Part shown: one piece after another, positions 44,484-53,804 of the stretch | How the letters are laid out: every line of letters starts with the position of its first letter | Position numbering within the stretch: position 1 is the first letter of the stretch | Assembly (NCBI GenBank): GCA_910585765.1 | Contig: CAJUES010000006.1 | Span: 28,777 to 92,776, forward strand | Direction of reading: 5' to 3' | From: an uncultured Lachnospiraceae bacterium | GTDB lineage: Bacteria > Bacillota > Clostridia > Lachnospirales > Lachnospiraceae | DNA: 64,000 nt | Program-made: the position numbers and the translations under genes | Notes under the pieces: model-generated | Databases searched by the model: none | Told to the model about the DNA's origin: nothing | Seen by the model: only the letters and a program-made list of their open reading frames with translations

Positions 44484-45137
44484 ATGCCCGAACTAAAAAA
44501 GAATGAAAAAAAATATAACCTGATCCTGGACGCACTCCAGCAGCTCCTGGAGGACAGGAAAATACAGAACATCTCCGTCAGCGAGATCGCACAGAAAGCG
44601 GGCATTGGCAAGGGGAGCATCTACTACTATTTCCCCTCGAAGGAGGCGATCCTCGACGCTCTCATCGAGCGAAGCTACGAGCAGCCGCTCTCCACCGCGA
44701 AGAACCTGGCAGCGCAGACGGACGTCTCTCCATTTGTGCGCATGGCGATGCTGTTCCAGGCGTGCCAGAACTCCTCAGTCGCCTTTATCAAGCAGAACGA
44801 CAGCTCCTCCGGCAGCACAAGTGCCCAGGATCTGGCATTTCTGCACCAGAAGTATCTCTCGCACGTCGTCTCCGAGCTAAAACCAGCCCTGACAGAGATC
44901 ATCAAACAGGGCATCGATAAAGGCGAGATCCACTTTGACTATCCCGCCGCCCTCGCAGAGATCGTGCTGATCGTGATCGCCGTAAAGCTTGACAACTCCC
45001 TGCTCCCCTCCACTGCAGCGGAAACACTTGACACCCTGCAGGGACTCATCTCACTGCTCGAGAAAGGCACCAGGGTCACTCCCGGAACACTCAGCTATCT
45101 GCTGATGACGCCCTATCGTGACCAGACCGAAGAGTGA
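44484..45137 (+). CDS. TetR/AcrR-family regulator of the acyl-ligase cluster
   Basis: This 217-residue protein starts MPELKKNEKKYNLILDA and has the TetR helix-turn-helix ISVSEIAQKAGIGKGSIYYYFPSKEAILDALI. The remaining 150 residues form a variable ligand domain. It is divergent from the SCP2/hydrolase/condensation/ACP/ligase operon, whose promoter overlaps two palindromes, so it most likely represses that operon and senses a lipid-like compound (inference). I chose the start at 44484, which has AAAGGTGG upstream; an ATG at 44436 is also in frame. Confidence 0.9.
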   Translation: MPELKKNEKKYNLILDALQQLLEDRKIQNISVSEIAQKAGIGKGSIYYYFPSKEAILDALIERSYEQPLSTAKNLAAQTDVSPFVRMAMLFQACQNSSVAFIKQNDSSSGSTSAQDLAFLHQKYLSHVVSELKPALTEIIKQGIDKGEIHFDYPAALAEIVLIVIAVKLDNSLLPSTAAETLDTLQGLISLLEKGTRVTPGTLSYLLMTPYRDQTEE

Positions 45138-45149
45138 CCTTCTCAGTCA

Positions 45150-45175
45150 GGCAGGGGATCCCTGTTTCCCCTGCC
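45150..45175 (+). terminator. Hairpin after the TetR gene (possible terminator)
   Basis: GGCAGGGGA (45150-45158) pairs with TCCCCTGCC (45167-45175), loop of eight. No T-tract follows, so termination is uncertain. Confidence 0.45.
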
Positions 45176-45262
45176 CGCCCGCTATCGCGATGCCCTCTGC
45201 AGTTTTTCACCAGATAGACGAATTCGTCCTTGTAGTCGTCTGCATCCGTATAGTTTTCGATC

Positions 45263-46333
45263 CTATCTTTTGGTCATGCATTCCCGGTACACCTTCTTGA
45301 AAGCGGTGGGAAGCGCGACCTCATGCTCCAGCTGCGCATCAGACACCCATGTAAAGTCATGGCAGGTTCCCTCGTTTTCACAGGTGACGATCCAGCACGC
45401 CATGTGCCATTCGATATGGGTAAAAACATGCTTTAACTGTTTTCTGCCATCCTCGGGCGCCTTGACCTCCCGCACCAAAAAACCTCTCTCCGCAAGCCAA
45501 TGCAAAACCTGCTGCTCGTCCAATATGCCGTCCGCGTTCGGCAGTTCCCACATCCCCGACAGTATTCCCCTGCCCTCCCGTTTCCGGAGGGCGGTCTTGT
45601 CCTGAAACCGCAGGACCAGCATCGTCCTGTACTCAATCCTGCGCTCCGCCTTCTTTTTCTTTACCGGATAACACAGCTGTGTCCTGCTGCCGTAAGCGCC
45701 GCACATGCCGCGCAATGGGCACTCCCCGCATCTTGGTTCCCCGTTCGGCACACACACCACCGCCCCGAGTTCCATAAGGCTCTGTGTGAAATCTCCTCGC
45801 TGCCTGGGCGGATAGATCCGCTCCAGGTCCTCTGTCACCTGACTGCGGAATCTGGTGTCCAGGATGTCATGGCTGTCCTGTGTCAGCCTGGTGAACACGC
45901 GCAGCACATTCCCGTCAACTGCCGCCCTCGCCTTTTCAAATGCGATCGACGAGACTGCCCCCGCCGTGTAAGCCCCGATCCCCGGAAGTGCCAGGATCTC
46001 CTGATATTCCTCCGGGAACTGTCCGTCATGCTGCTCACAGATCACCTGTGCCGCCCTCCTGAGATTGCGCGCGCGCGAATAGTACCCCAATCCTTCCCAC
46101 AGCTTAAAAAGTTCCTCATCCCCACACGCCGCAAGCGATGCGATCGTGGGAAGACGCTCCATAAAACGCTCGAAATACGGGATCACTGTCTCGACGCGCG
46201 TCTGCTGCAGCATGATCTCCGACACCCACACGCGGTACGCATCCCTGTTCTCCCGCCACGGCAGACGCCTGCAATTCTCATGATACCAGTCCGTCAGCGG
46301 CGCGACGATCTGTCCTAACTGGTTACGCTCCAT
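45263..46333 (-). CDS. mutY: A/G-specific adenine DNA glycosylase
   Basis: This 356-residue enzyme removes adenine opposite 8-oxoguanine. The helix-hairpin-helix segment LPGIGAYTAGAVSSIAF, catalytic Glu in MLQQTRVE and Asp in AAVDGNVLRV are present. The Fe-S cluster cysteines are C-x7-C-x2-C-x5-C (CVPNGEPRCGECPLRGMC), one residue longer in the first gap than the E. coli pattern. The C-terminal third is a NUDIX-like MutT domain that reads 8-oxoG. The start at 46333 follows AGGGAGAGAAG. It is monocistronic. Confidence 0.96.
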   Translation of the reverse strand: MERNQLGQIVAPLTDWYHENCRRLPWRENRDAYRVWVSEIMLQQTRVETVIPYFERFMERLPTIASLAACGDEELFKLWEGLGYYSRARNLRRAAQVICEQHDGQFPEEYQEILALPGIGAYTAGAVSSIAFEKARAAVDGNVLRVFTRLTQDSHDILDTRFRSQVTEDLERIYPPRQRGDFTQSLMELGAVVCVPNGEPRCGECPLRGMCGAYGSRTQLCYPVKKKKAERRIEYRTMLVLRFQDKTALRKREGRGILSGMWELPNADGILDEQQVLHWLAERGFLVREVKAPEDGRKQLKHVFTHIEWHMACWIVTCENEGTCHDFTWVSDAQLEHEVALPTAFKKVYRECMTKR

Positions 46334-46395
46334 AATCTTCTCTCCCTTTCTGCCCTCATTCCGATCAAGAGGGAACGCGTCCCCCGTGTGCATAA

Positions 46396-46420
46396 AAAAG
46401 AGGACTGTCCGTCCTCTTTT
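46396..46420. terminator. Bidirectional Rho-independent terminator
   Basis: AAAAGAGGAC (46396-46405) pairs with GTCCTCTTTT (46411-46420), loop of five. It sits just after the hybrid kinase stop and upstream of mutY. Confidence 0.9.
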
Positions 46421-46423
46421 ATG

Positions 46424-48961
46424 TCATAACAGATATTTCCTGAGCAGCTGCGTCAGCCTGTTCACATCGATCGGCTTTGCCACATGCTCGTTCATGCCGC
46501 AGTCCAGACAATGCTGGATATCATCGGAGAACGCGTCCGCTGTCATGGCAATGATCGGCAGATTGGCATCCTCGCGCGGCAGGGCACGGATCGCCACCGC
46601 AGCGTCATACCCGTTCATCACAGGCATCCGGATATCCATCAGTATCACATCGTAGAACCGGATCGCCGACTGCTCAAACTTCTCAACACAGATCTTGCCG
46701 TTCTCCGCCCGCTCCAGCTCAAATCCCGCCTCCGACAGAAGATCCTCCGCGATCTCCCAGTTCAGGTCATTGTCCTCTGCCAGAAGGATCTTCTTGCCGA
46801 CAAATTTCTGTACCTTTGTGTCTTCATGCGACTCCTCGCTGACCTCGTCCAGCATATAGCGCTTCAACCCCAGATACAGGTTGGACTTGAACAACGGCTT
46901 GGAGATGAAGCCCTGGATGCCGACCTCCTTCGCTTCCTCCTCGATGTCACTCCAGTCGTAGGCGGATATGATCAGAATAGGCACCCTCTGCCCCAAAAGC
47001 TTTCTCATCTCACGCGCCGTATGTAAGCCGTCCATTTCGGGCATCTTCCAGTCCAACAGGACCACTTCGTAGTCCTGTCCCTCGTCGTGGCATTTCCTGA
47101 CCATCTCCACCGCTTTCTTCCCATCCGTAGCCCAGTGCGCACTGATTCCGATCTCCTTGAGCGAGGAGACTGCGCTCAGGCAGAGATCCTCGTTGTTGTC
47201 GACCACGAGCACCCTCCATGCCGGAAGCACCATATCCGCCTCCGTCGTGTCCGCCTTCTCCAGATCGAGCGTGATGTGGAATTCACTGCCCTTGCCGGGC
47301 TCACTCTGCAGCTCGATCGTTCCATTCATCGCCCCCACGATCGCTTTCGTGATCGCCATGCCAAGACCGGTTCCTTCGATCTTATCGATCTGCGCCTTCT
47401 CTTCCCTGGTAAACGTGTCGAATATCTTTTCCTGGAACTCCTTTGTCATGCCGATGCCGTTATCCTTCACACGGAAATGGCACCGCACATGATCATCGCC
47501 CACAGGGGACTCCTCCTGCTCGAGGAAAACCTTGATAGAACCGCCCTCCGGCGTAAACTTCAGCGCGTTGGACAGCAGATTGATCAGCACCTGGTTCAGG
47601 CGCACGCTGTCGCAGTGCACCTCCTCGGTCAAAATGTTCTGTATGGAGATATCAAAGTGCTGCTGCCTTGACTTGACCTGCGGCTGCACGATATTGACAA
47701 TGCTGTCCATCGTCTCGCGCAGGGAGATCTGGCTCATGTTCAGCGTCAGCTTCCCGCTCTCGATCTTGGACATATCCAGCACATCGTTGATCAGCCCCAG
47801 CAGGTGCTTGCTCGACAGCGTTATCTTATCCAGACAGTCCTTCACACGCTCCGTGTTGTCGATATTGGCGATCGCGATCGTCGTCATGCCCACGATCCCG
47901 TTCATCGGTGTACGGATATCATGACTCATGCTCGAGAGGAACTCGCTCTTTGCCTTGTTTGCCTTCGTCGCCTCCCTCCTCGCCTGATCCAGCTCCTGCA
48001 TCTGCTGCTGTGACAGTCTGTAGTACAGGAGGAAGATGACCATCACACCCGCCAGTATGAACAAAGCCATGATCAGTGTCATGAACTGGCGTTCAGCACC
48101 CAGATTCTCCAGGATCCTGTCCAGCGTCCCGTGCGGCATCACCGAGACCAAAAACCACTCCGAGTTGGTCAGGTCTGTACATAACAGGTATTTGTTTTCA
48201 TTGCCTTCCCGAAACATTGTGGAATACTCCGCGTTCCTGCCCATCGCCTCGCGCAGCTCGTCCACGTAAGTCTCCGCATTCTTTCCATTGTGATCCAGAA
48301 AATTTTGTCGGATATAACTAAAATAGTCGGACTCCTGCCTGTTCCTCACCACATACGTCCCGTCAGCGCGGATGATAAAGGAGTACATCAGCGCGTCATC
48401 CTCATCCAGCGTGAGTACCTTCTCCAGATCGTCCATGGGCGTCGCGGCTACGATCGCGGAACTGGTCTTCCCGTTCCGCATAGGGTAGCAGGCATTGACC
48501 AGCATACAGATCACTTTCTTCCCGTCCGTGCTCGTGCCGGAGAATACGCGCAGACTGCTGTCATCCAGCACACTCCGAAATGTGATCTCACTGTCATATT
48601 CCACATCCGATCCATAAATCGTCTCGCTCTCCCCCTCCTCGGTGTAGAGACCCAGATAGACAAAATCACGCACCTGTGCACTCAGCGCCAGCTGATCGAA
48701 CATGTCCTGGTCATACACCACCGACTCAGGGGGATGCCTCTCTACAATTCCCTTTAGCTCCGAAATCTGCATATCGATCACGGTGTCGAACTTCTCCTGC
48801 ATCTGTTTCGCCATTCCGGACATATAGAGCGATCCGATCTTATTGATCGCAAAATCACTCTTTTCAGCTATGACTGACGATGTGAACGTTATCATCACAA
48901 CACACGCGATCGCAAGCAGTGAAAAACTGATTGCCAAAAATTTTTTCGTATTCCTCTTCAT
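46424..48961 (-). CDS. Hybrid sensor histidine kinase with two receiver domains
   Basis: This 845-residue membrane kinase has a first helix at about 8-30 and an extracellular sensor of about 250 residues (Cache-like). A second helix lies near 290, then a HisKA domain with the phospho-histidine in FLSSMSHDIRTPMNG and an HATPase domain (NALKFTPEGG, KDNGIGM, GTGLGMAI). Two receivers follow with aspartates in VVLLDWKMPEMDG and VILMDIRMPVMNG. No HPt domain or output domain is fused, so the phosphate must pass to partners elsewhere. The start at 48961 follows AAAGAGGGAT. It is transcribed from a good promoter of its own. Confidence 0.94.
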   Translation of the reverse strand: MKRNTKKFLAISFSLLAIACVVMITFTSSVIAEKSDFAINKIGSLYMSGMAKQMQEKFDTVIDMQISELKGIVERHPPESVVYDQDMFDQLALSAQVRDFVYLGLYTEEGESETIYGSDVEYDSEITFRSVLDDSSLRVFSGTSTDGKKVICMLVNACYPMRNGKTSSAIVAATPMDDLEKVLTLDEDDALMYSFIIRADGTYVVRNRQESDYFSYIRQNFLDHNGKNAETYVDELREAMGRNAEYSTMFREGNENKYLLCTDLTNSEWFLVSVMPHGTLDRILENLGAERQFMTLIMALFILAGVMVIFLLYYRLSQQQMQELDQARREATKANKAKSEFLSSMSHDIRTPMNGIVGMTTIAIANIDNTERVKDCLDKITLSSKHLLGLINDVLDMSKIESGKLTLNMSQISLRETMDSIVNIVQPQVKSRQQHFDISIQNILTEEVHCDSVRLNQVLINLLSNALKFTPEGGSIKVFLEQEESPVGDDHVRCHFRVKDNGIGMTKEFQEKIFDTFTREEKAQIDKIEGTGLGMAITKAIVGAMNGTIELQSEPGKGSEFHITLDLEKADTTEADMVLPAWRVLVVDNNEDLCLSAVSSLKEIGISAHWATDGKKAVEMVRKCHDEGQDYEVVLLDWKMPEMDGLHTAREMRKLLGQRVPILIISAYDWSDIEEEAKEVGIQGFISKPLFKSNLYLGLKRYMLDEVSEESHEDTKVQKFVGKKILLAEDNDLNWEIAEDLLSEAGFELERAENGKICVEKFEQSAIRFYDVILMDIRMPVMNGYDAAVAIRALPREDANLPIIAMTADAFSDDIQHCLDCGMNEHVAKPIDVNRLTQLLRKYLL

Positions 48962-49033
48962 TCCGATCCCTCTTTTTGTGAGCACTCCCGACTCCCAAAT
49001 CCCATTTTATTCATAAATAAAACTTCCAATAAA

Positions 49034-49061
49034 ATTATACAATAAATTCAAGCAAAGTCAA
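49034..49061 (-). promoter_or_regulatory. Promoter of the hybrid kinase gene
   Basis: On the minus strand TTGACT (49061-49056) and consensus TATAAT (49039-49034) are 16 bases apart, roughly 75 bases upstream of the start codon. Confidence 0.65.
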
Positions 49062-49086
49062 CCTCATATGTACTATTGCGGCGCTT

Positions 49087-49557
49087 TTATATGAGTTTTT
49101 CCAGCCCGAACTTCTGCGGCACGAGTCCGCAGCTCTCGTAAAACCGCCTGGCGCCCTCATTGCACGCCCAGACGTTCAGCGTCACATTGTGGCAGCCCTG
49201 GCTTTTCGCAAAGGCAAGCACATACTCATACAGCTTCTTCCCGATATGCTGTCCCCGCCGCTTTTCATCGACGCACAGATCGTCGATGTACAGTGTCAGG
49301 ATGTCTGTCAGGATGTTGTCATCCGTGTGCCGCACAAACACACAGAACGCATAGCCCAGCACATGCTCCTCCGCGTCAACCCCCACAAAGACCGGTCTCG
49401 CATCGTCGCGGATCAATGTCAGCAGCTCCTCGTCCGTGTATTTTTTCGTGTCTTTCCTGAACAGGTCCGGTCTGCCCTCGTGATGGACCGCCAATACCTG
49501 ACAGAGCAGACGGTTTATTCCGTCCATATCCCGCTCCTGCGCACGCCTTATATCCAA
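49087..49557 (-). CDS. GNAT family N-acetyltransferase
   Basis: This 156-residue protein begins with DIRRAQERDMDGI and has the acetyl-CoA loop in LCVDEKRRGQHIGKKLYEYVLAFA, the GNAT motif A pattern. ARRFYESCGL is the usual C-terminal element. It resembles RimI/PhnO-like small-molecule or protein acetyltransferases; the acceptor is unknown. The start is a TTG supported by AGGGGAGG six bases upstream, with no better ATG in frame. It follows the LysR gene on the same strand. Confidence 0.9.
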   Translation of the reverse strand: MDIRRAQERDMDGINRLLCQVLAVHHEGRPDLFRKDTKKYTDEELLTLIRDDARPVFVGVDAEEHVLGYAFCVFVRHTDDNILTDILTLYIDDLCVDEKRRGQHIGKKLYEYVLAFAKSQGCHNVTLNVWACNEGARRFYESCGLVPQKFGLEKLI

Positions 49558-49636
49558 TGCAATCCTCCCCTTTTCTTATATAGCCCCTCGGAATCTTTTT
49601 GTATATCTCGTACGTTCTATCCCTTTTCATTATATT

Positions 49637-50533
49637 TTATTTTGCAGAAAATGACAATATATACTCGAGAAACTCTTTCTCGCACCTGCTCTGCCCCCGC
49701 TTTGCGTCGTACAGCACGCAGACTGTCCTTGTCTCCATCTGCTCGTACACCGGGACGCGGTGTACGCTGCCGGCGGCAAGTTCCGGCTGTGCGAGCTGCT
49801 CCGGCACGTAGCCGATCCCGAGATTGTTCTGTATCATCGGCACCATCAGGTCGGACGCCGCAACCTCGATGTCCGGTTTCAGCACGACGCCGTTTCTCAG
49901 AAAGAAGTCATTCGTCATGTCGTAGGTCACGGTGTTTTTGCCGAGGCAGACCCACGGATAGCCGGCAAGCTCCGCCAGATGCCGCTTTTTGCGCGTCAGG
50001 TCCGCATAGGCGCTCCCGCATACCAGCACATCCCTGAACGCAAGCAGCCTCTCGCTCCTGATATTCTGCCTGACGTGAAACGGACTGGTCACGACACCGA
50101 TGTCGATCGCGCCCCTCACAAGCTCGTTGACAGCCTTTCTGGTGTTGTAGTTGTATATCTTGAAATGTACCTTGGGATTATCGCGCTTGAACTCTTTCAG
50201 AATGCCAAAAAGGATCAGGTGCAGCGCGGTCTCCGTCGTCCCGAGTATGATCGTCCCCTCTATCTGATCGCCATCCCGGCAAAGCTCCTCCTCCACAGCC
50301 TGTATCTGAAAAAATGCCGCCGACACGCGCTCATACAGAAGCTCGCCCTTCTCGGTCAGGGCGATCCCCTTGTTGCTGCGCAGGAGCAACTGGCACCCGA
50401 TCTCGCCTTCCAGCAGCTTCATCACCCGCGTCACATTGGGCTGGCTGCTGCCCAGCGCCTGCGCCGCCTTTGTGAGATTGCGGTATTTCCCCACATAGTA
50501 AAATGCTTTGTAGTACTCGTAATTGATATTCAT
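49637..50533 (-). CDS. LysR-family transcriptional regulator
   Basis: This 298-residue protein has the LysR helix-turn-helix at the N terminus (FYYVGKYRNLTKAAQALGSSQPNVTRVMKLLE region) and a two-lobed effector domain (GTIILGTTETALHLIL, IDIGVVTSPF, NNLGIGYVPEQL). It is divergent from a MATE transporter gene, and a long perfect inverted repeat lies in the shared gap, so it probably controls that pump and itself. The effector is unknown. Confidence 0.93.
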   Translation of the reverse strand: MNINYEYYKAFYYVGKYRNLTKAAQALGSSQPNVTRVMKLLEGEIGCQLLLRSNKGIALTEKGELLYERVSAAFFQIQAVEEELCRDGDQIEGTIILGTTETALHLILFGILKEFKRDNPKVHFKIYNYNTRKAVNELVRGAIDIGVVTSPFHVRQNIRSERLLAFRDVLVCGSAYADLTRKKRHLAELAGYPWVCLGKNTVTYDMTNDFFLRNGVVLKPDIEVAASDLMVPMIQNNLGIGYVPEQLAQPELAAGSVHRVPVYEQMETRTVCVLYDAKRGQSRCEKEFLEYILSFSAK

Positions 50534-50545
50534 AATATACCTGCT

Positions 50546-50582
50546 ATATATATTTTATATGACCGACATATAAAATATATAT
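50546..50582. promoter_or_regulatory. 15 bp perfect inverted repeat, likely LysR operator
   Basis: ATATATATTTTATAT (50546-50560) and its exact complement (50568-50582) are separated by GACCGAC. It lies between the divergent LysR and MATE genes, close to the LysR start. Confidence 0.6.
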
Positions 50583-50693
50583 TTTTCATATTGTTTTTTT
50601 CTTATTATAATATGGAAAGATCGATCCGTAAACAGTTTTATCTTCCGTTTTGTTTTCCATTTTATCATCAAAAAGAAAGGAATGACCACTCTC

Positions 50694-52046
50694 ATGAAAA
50701 AAACCATGAACAAAAATGCAAACAGCACCCCGAACCGGGATCTGACAACGGGAGACCCGCAGACTGTCCTCTGGCGCTTCTGCCTCCCGATGTTTGGCAG
50801 CATCCTCTTCCAGCAGCTCTACAATATCGCAGACAGTCTCGTCGCCGGCAAGTTCATCGGCGAGAATGCACTCGCCGCCGTCGGCAACAGCTACAACGTC
50901 ACACTCATCTTCATCGCGTTTGCTTTCGGCTGCAATATCGGCTGTTCTGTCATCGTGTCGCAATTTTTCGGCGCGAAGGATTACTGCCAGATGAAAACCG
51001 CCGTCTACACGACCCTGATCGCGAGCGCCGTGCTGTGTGCGTCGCTGATGCTCCTGGGCTTTCTGTTCTGCGATCCACTGCTGGCGCAGATGAAAACCCA
51101 GCCCGAGATCATGGCGGACTCCGCCCTCTATATGGACATCTACATACTCGGGCTCCCGTTCCTTTTCTTCTATAACATAGCGACCGGTATCTTCTCCGCG
51201 CTCGGGGACTCCAGGACACCGTTTTACCTGCTCGCCTTCTCGTCAACCTCCAACATCGCGGTCGACATCCTGTTCGTCAAATGCCTGCACATGGGGATCG
51301 CGGGTGTCGCGTGGGCAACCTTTCTGTGTCAGGGGATCAGCTGCATCCTCTCTATCCTGCTGATCCTGAAAAGACTTGCGGCGATCCGGACAGACAAAAA
51401 AGCAGAGCTGTTCTCGTCAGCTCTGCTCAAAAAGCTTGCAGTGATCGCCGTGCCAAGCATCCTGCAGCAGTCCTTCATCTCTGTCGGCAACATCTTTATC
51501 CAGAGTGTCATCAACAGCTTTGGCATCAGTGTCACCGCCGGATATTCTGCCGCTGTCAAGCTCAACAACCTGGTGATCACTTCCTTCACCACACTCGGAA
51601 ACGGCGTGTCAAACTTCACGGCACAAAACATCGGCGCCGGCATCCCCGACAGGGTCAAAAGCGGCCTGCGCGCCGGACTCCGGCTGGTCTGGTGCATCTG
51701 CGTGCCCATCGTCCTCCTGTACGTATTCCTGGGACAATACCTGCTCCTGCTGTTCATGGATGCCGCCTCCGCCGAAGCTCTGCTCACCGGAAAACAGTTC
51801 CTGTGGATCCTCTCGCCCTTTTATTTCGTCGTGTCCGCAAAACTTGTGACGGACGGGGTGCTCCGGGGCGCTGGTGCCATGAAAGCATTTATGGCGGCCA
51901 CCTTCACCGACCTGATCCTGCGCGTCGTGCTCGCCTTTTTCTTCTCAGACCTGTTCGGCGCCATCGGCATCTGGTGCGCATGGCCGATCGGCTGGGTCAT
52001 TGCGACCGCGATGTCCGTGTCCTTCTATCGGAAAATACTGCGCTAA
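50694..52046 (+). CDS. MATE family efflux transporter (DinF/NorM-like)
   Basis: This 450-residue pump has 12 membrane helices with the typical MATE segments: LWRFCLPMFGSILFQQLYNIADSLVAG in the first half and AVIAVPSILQQSFISVGNIFIQ in the second. It differs clearly from the other MATE gene at 7121, so it is not a recent duplicate. An ATG at 50682 is also in frame but touches the AAAGGA ribosome site; I prefer 50694. It is probably regulated by the divergent LysR protein. It overlaps the next gene tail to tail by four bases. Confidence 0.9.
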   Translation: MKKTMNKNANSTPNRDLTTGDPQTVLWRFCLPMFGSILFQQLYNIADSLVAGKFIGENALAAVGNSYNVTLIFIAFAFGCNIGCSVIVSQFFGAKDYCQMKTAVYTTLIASAVLCASLMLLGFLFCDPLLAQMKTQPEIMADSALYMDIYILGLPFLFFYNIATGIFSALGDSRTPFYLLAFSSTSNIAVDILFVKCLHMGIAGVAWATFLCQGISCILSILLILKRLAAIRTDKKAELFSSALLKKLAVIAVPSILQQSFISVGNIFIQSVINSFGISVTAGYSAAVKLNNLVITSFTTLGNGVSNFTAQNIGAGIPDRVKSGLRAGLRLVWCICVPIVLLYVFLGQYLLLLFMDAASAEALLTGKQFLWILSPFYFVVSAKLVTDGVLRGAGAMKAFMAATFTDLILRVVLAFFFSDLFGAIGIWCAWPIGWVIATAMSVSFYRKILR

Positions 52047-52177
52047 TGACAGCCTTTGCACTTGCTGCAGTCGCCACCGCACTGCAGCGATCTGCCATTC
52101 CTTCTGTCGCGCACCATGCTGCGCACGGCAAGACATACGGCGGCGAGCAGTATTGCCAGCGTGATCACTGTCCCCAT
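52043..52177 (-). CDS. FeoB-associated Cys-rich membrane protein
   Basis: This 44-residue peptide is one membrane helix (GTVITLAILLAAVCLAV) followed by a short basic stretch and the cysteine-rich tail CGGDCSKCKGCH. This pattern is the small FeoB-associated family, which usually follows feoB in ferrous iron uptake operons. No feoA or feoB lies nearby, so the gene is an orphan here. The start at 52177 has AGGGGAGG six bases upstream; longer frames are open but lack support. Confidence 0.82.
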   Translation of the reverse strand: MGTVITLAILLAAVCLAVRSMVRDRRNGRSLQCGGDCSKCKGCH

Positions 52178-52276
52178 AACCATCCTCCCCTCTCTCTTTT
52201 GCCATCGCTCCCCGGCGCCGCAAACCTCCCTGTATGGCATGACGAGAATATGCCTTTTTGCCCTTTAATCACGTAT

Positions 52277-53233
52277 TTACAAGTCAAGTTCCCTGATCAC
52301 TGACGCGAGCGTGTCTGCCGACTGCCTCAGCTTCGCCTGCTCCTCCTCGTTCAGGGAGATCGGAACCCTCGTCTGCACGCCGTCCTCGCCCAGCACAGCA
52401 GGCATACTCAGCGCGATGCCCTCGATACCGTGCTCCCCGTGGATCATGCGCGATATCGGCAGGATGGACCGCTCGTTGCGCACGATCGACTCGCAGATCC
52501 GTTTGACCGACATGGCGATGCCGTAGTAAGTCGCCCTCTTCTTGGAGATGATCTCATAGGCACAGTTCTTGACCTCCGCCGCGATCCGCTCCATGGACTC
52601 CTCGTGCTGGAAATGCCCCCTCAGCTCACAGAAATCGTTCAGCGGCACGCCGGACACATTCGCACTGCTCCACGCGGCGATCTCGCTGTCCCCGTGCTCA
52701 CCGATGATAAACGCGTGCACGCTCTTGCTGTCCACATCGAGATGCTCCCCAAGCTTATATTTGAGTCTCGCACTGTCGAGCACTGTCCCGGAGCCGATCA
52801 CCCTGTCCTCCGGCATGTTGCTGAGCCTGCACGCCACATAGGTGAGGATGTCTACCGGATTGGACACAATCAGCAGTATTCCCTGGTAATTCCTGGCAGC
52901 GATCTCCGGGATGATGCTCTTGTAGATCGCCACATTCTTGTGAACCAGATCCAGCCTCGTCTCGTCCGGTTTCTGGTTCGCCCCGGCTGTGATGATGACG
53001 ATCGCCGCATCCACGATGTCGTCGTAGCCGCCCGCATAGATATCCACATGTCCTATGAACGGAATGCCGTGCGCCATGTCAAGCGCCTCCCCCTCCGCCT
53101 TGTCGTGGTCCGCATCGATCAGTACCATCTCCGAAAACAGTCCGCTCTGCATCAGGCAGAACGCAGTCGCCGAACCCACAAAACCGCAGCCCACGACCGC
53201 CACCTTTCTATTGTTGATCACTACATCTTTCAT
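52277..53233 (-). CDS. ldh: L-lactate dehydrogenase
   Basis: This 318-residue enzyme reduces pyruvate to L-lactate with NADH. It has the nucleotide fold VAVVGCGFVGSATAF, the substrate loop TAGANQKPDETR with Gln at the position that favours lactate over malate, NPVDILTYV and the catalytic histidine in IIGEHGDSE. The length is normal. The ATG follows AAGGAGGG. It appears to be monocistronic and implies lactate as a fermentation product. Confidence 0.96.
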   Translation of the reverse strand: MKDVVINNRKVAVVGCGFVGSATAFCLMQSGLFSEMVLIDADHDKAEGEALDMAHGIPFIGHVDIYAGGYDDIVDAAIVIITAGANQKPDETRLDLVHKNVAIYKSIIPEIAARNYQGILLIVSNPVDILTYVACRLSNMPEDRVIGSGTVLDSARLKYKLGEHLDVDSKSVHAFIIGEHGDSEIAAWSSANVSGVPLNDFCELRGHFQHEESMERIAAEVKNCAYEIISKKRATYYGIAMSVKRICESIVRNERSILPISRMIHGEHGIEGIALSMPAVLGEDGVQTRVPISLNEEEQAKLRQSADTLASVIRELDL

Positions 53234-53358
53234 TGTCTTAGCCCTCCTTATTATCCAGCTGTTCAGCGTTTAATATAGTATATATTTCCCATTTTGACCG
53301 ATATGATTCACTGCCCCCGCAGATGCGGCAAAAACATGCCGCGAAACCGACCCGGACC

Positions 53359-53778
53359 TCACACCGCAAATCCGTTGGTAGTCATATGTGCCACCTGGCT
53401 GCCGAGCTCGTCACTGACCATCACTTCATAGTAACATGTCTTTCTGCCCTCCCTGATCTTGCGCGCCTCCGCGATCAGCCTGCTTCCCTTCGCTCTCCCG
53501 AGAAAGCTGATCGAGGCGTTGAGCGACACGTGCGGGTCCTTGTTCCAGTTGGAAGCCACCGCAAAGGCAAAATCAGCCAGCGTAAAGACAGCCCCTCCCA
53601 TGACACTCCCCATGGCATTTCGGTGCACGTCGCAAAGCTCCATGGAACATCTTGCCCAGCCCTCGCCGATCTCGTCGATCACTGCCCCGTTCGCGGTGGC
53701 AAACCTGTCCTGCAAAAAACGCTCCCGCACCTCGTCGAGTGCCATTGTCCTATCGATACTGCTCCCTGCCTCCTGCAT
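53359..53778 (-). CDS. PaaI-type hotdog thioesterase
   Basis: This 139-residue protein has the hotdog fold pattern of PaaI enzymes: HRNAMGSVMGGAVFTLADFAFAVASN carries the conserved loop and catalytic Asp. SLNASISFLGRAKGSRLIAEARKI follows. It should hydrolyse acyl- or aryl-CoA thioesters. The ATG at 53778 follows GGGGGA; a GTG at 53796 is also in frame. A TetR-type gene lies just upstream (26 bases between them), probably in the same transcript. Confidence 0.9.
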   Translation of the reverse strand: MQEAGSSIDRTMALDEVRERFLQDRFATANGAVIDEIGEGWARCSMELCDVHRNAMGSVMGGAVFTLADFAFAVASNWNKDPHVSLNASISFLGRAKGSRLIAEARKIREGRKTCYYEVMVSDELGSQVAHMTTNGFAV

Positions 53779-53804
53779 GACTCTTCCCCCATTCACCGAT
53801 CCTT

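Noticed and set aside
45181..45262. Open reading frame after mutY reading DRIENYTDADDYKDEF
   Set aside because: The frame looks protein-like but has no start codon, overlaps the mutY end in another frame and matched no family I know. It may be a remnant, but the evidence is too thin.
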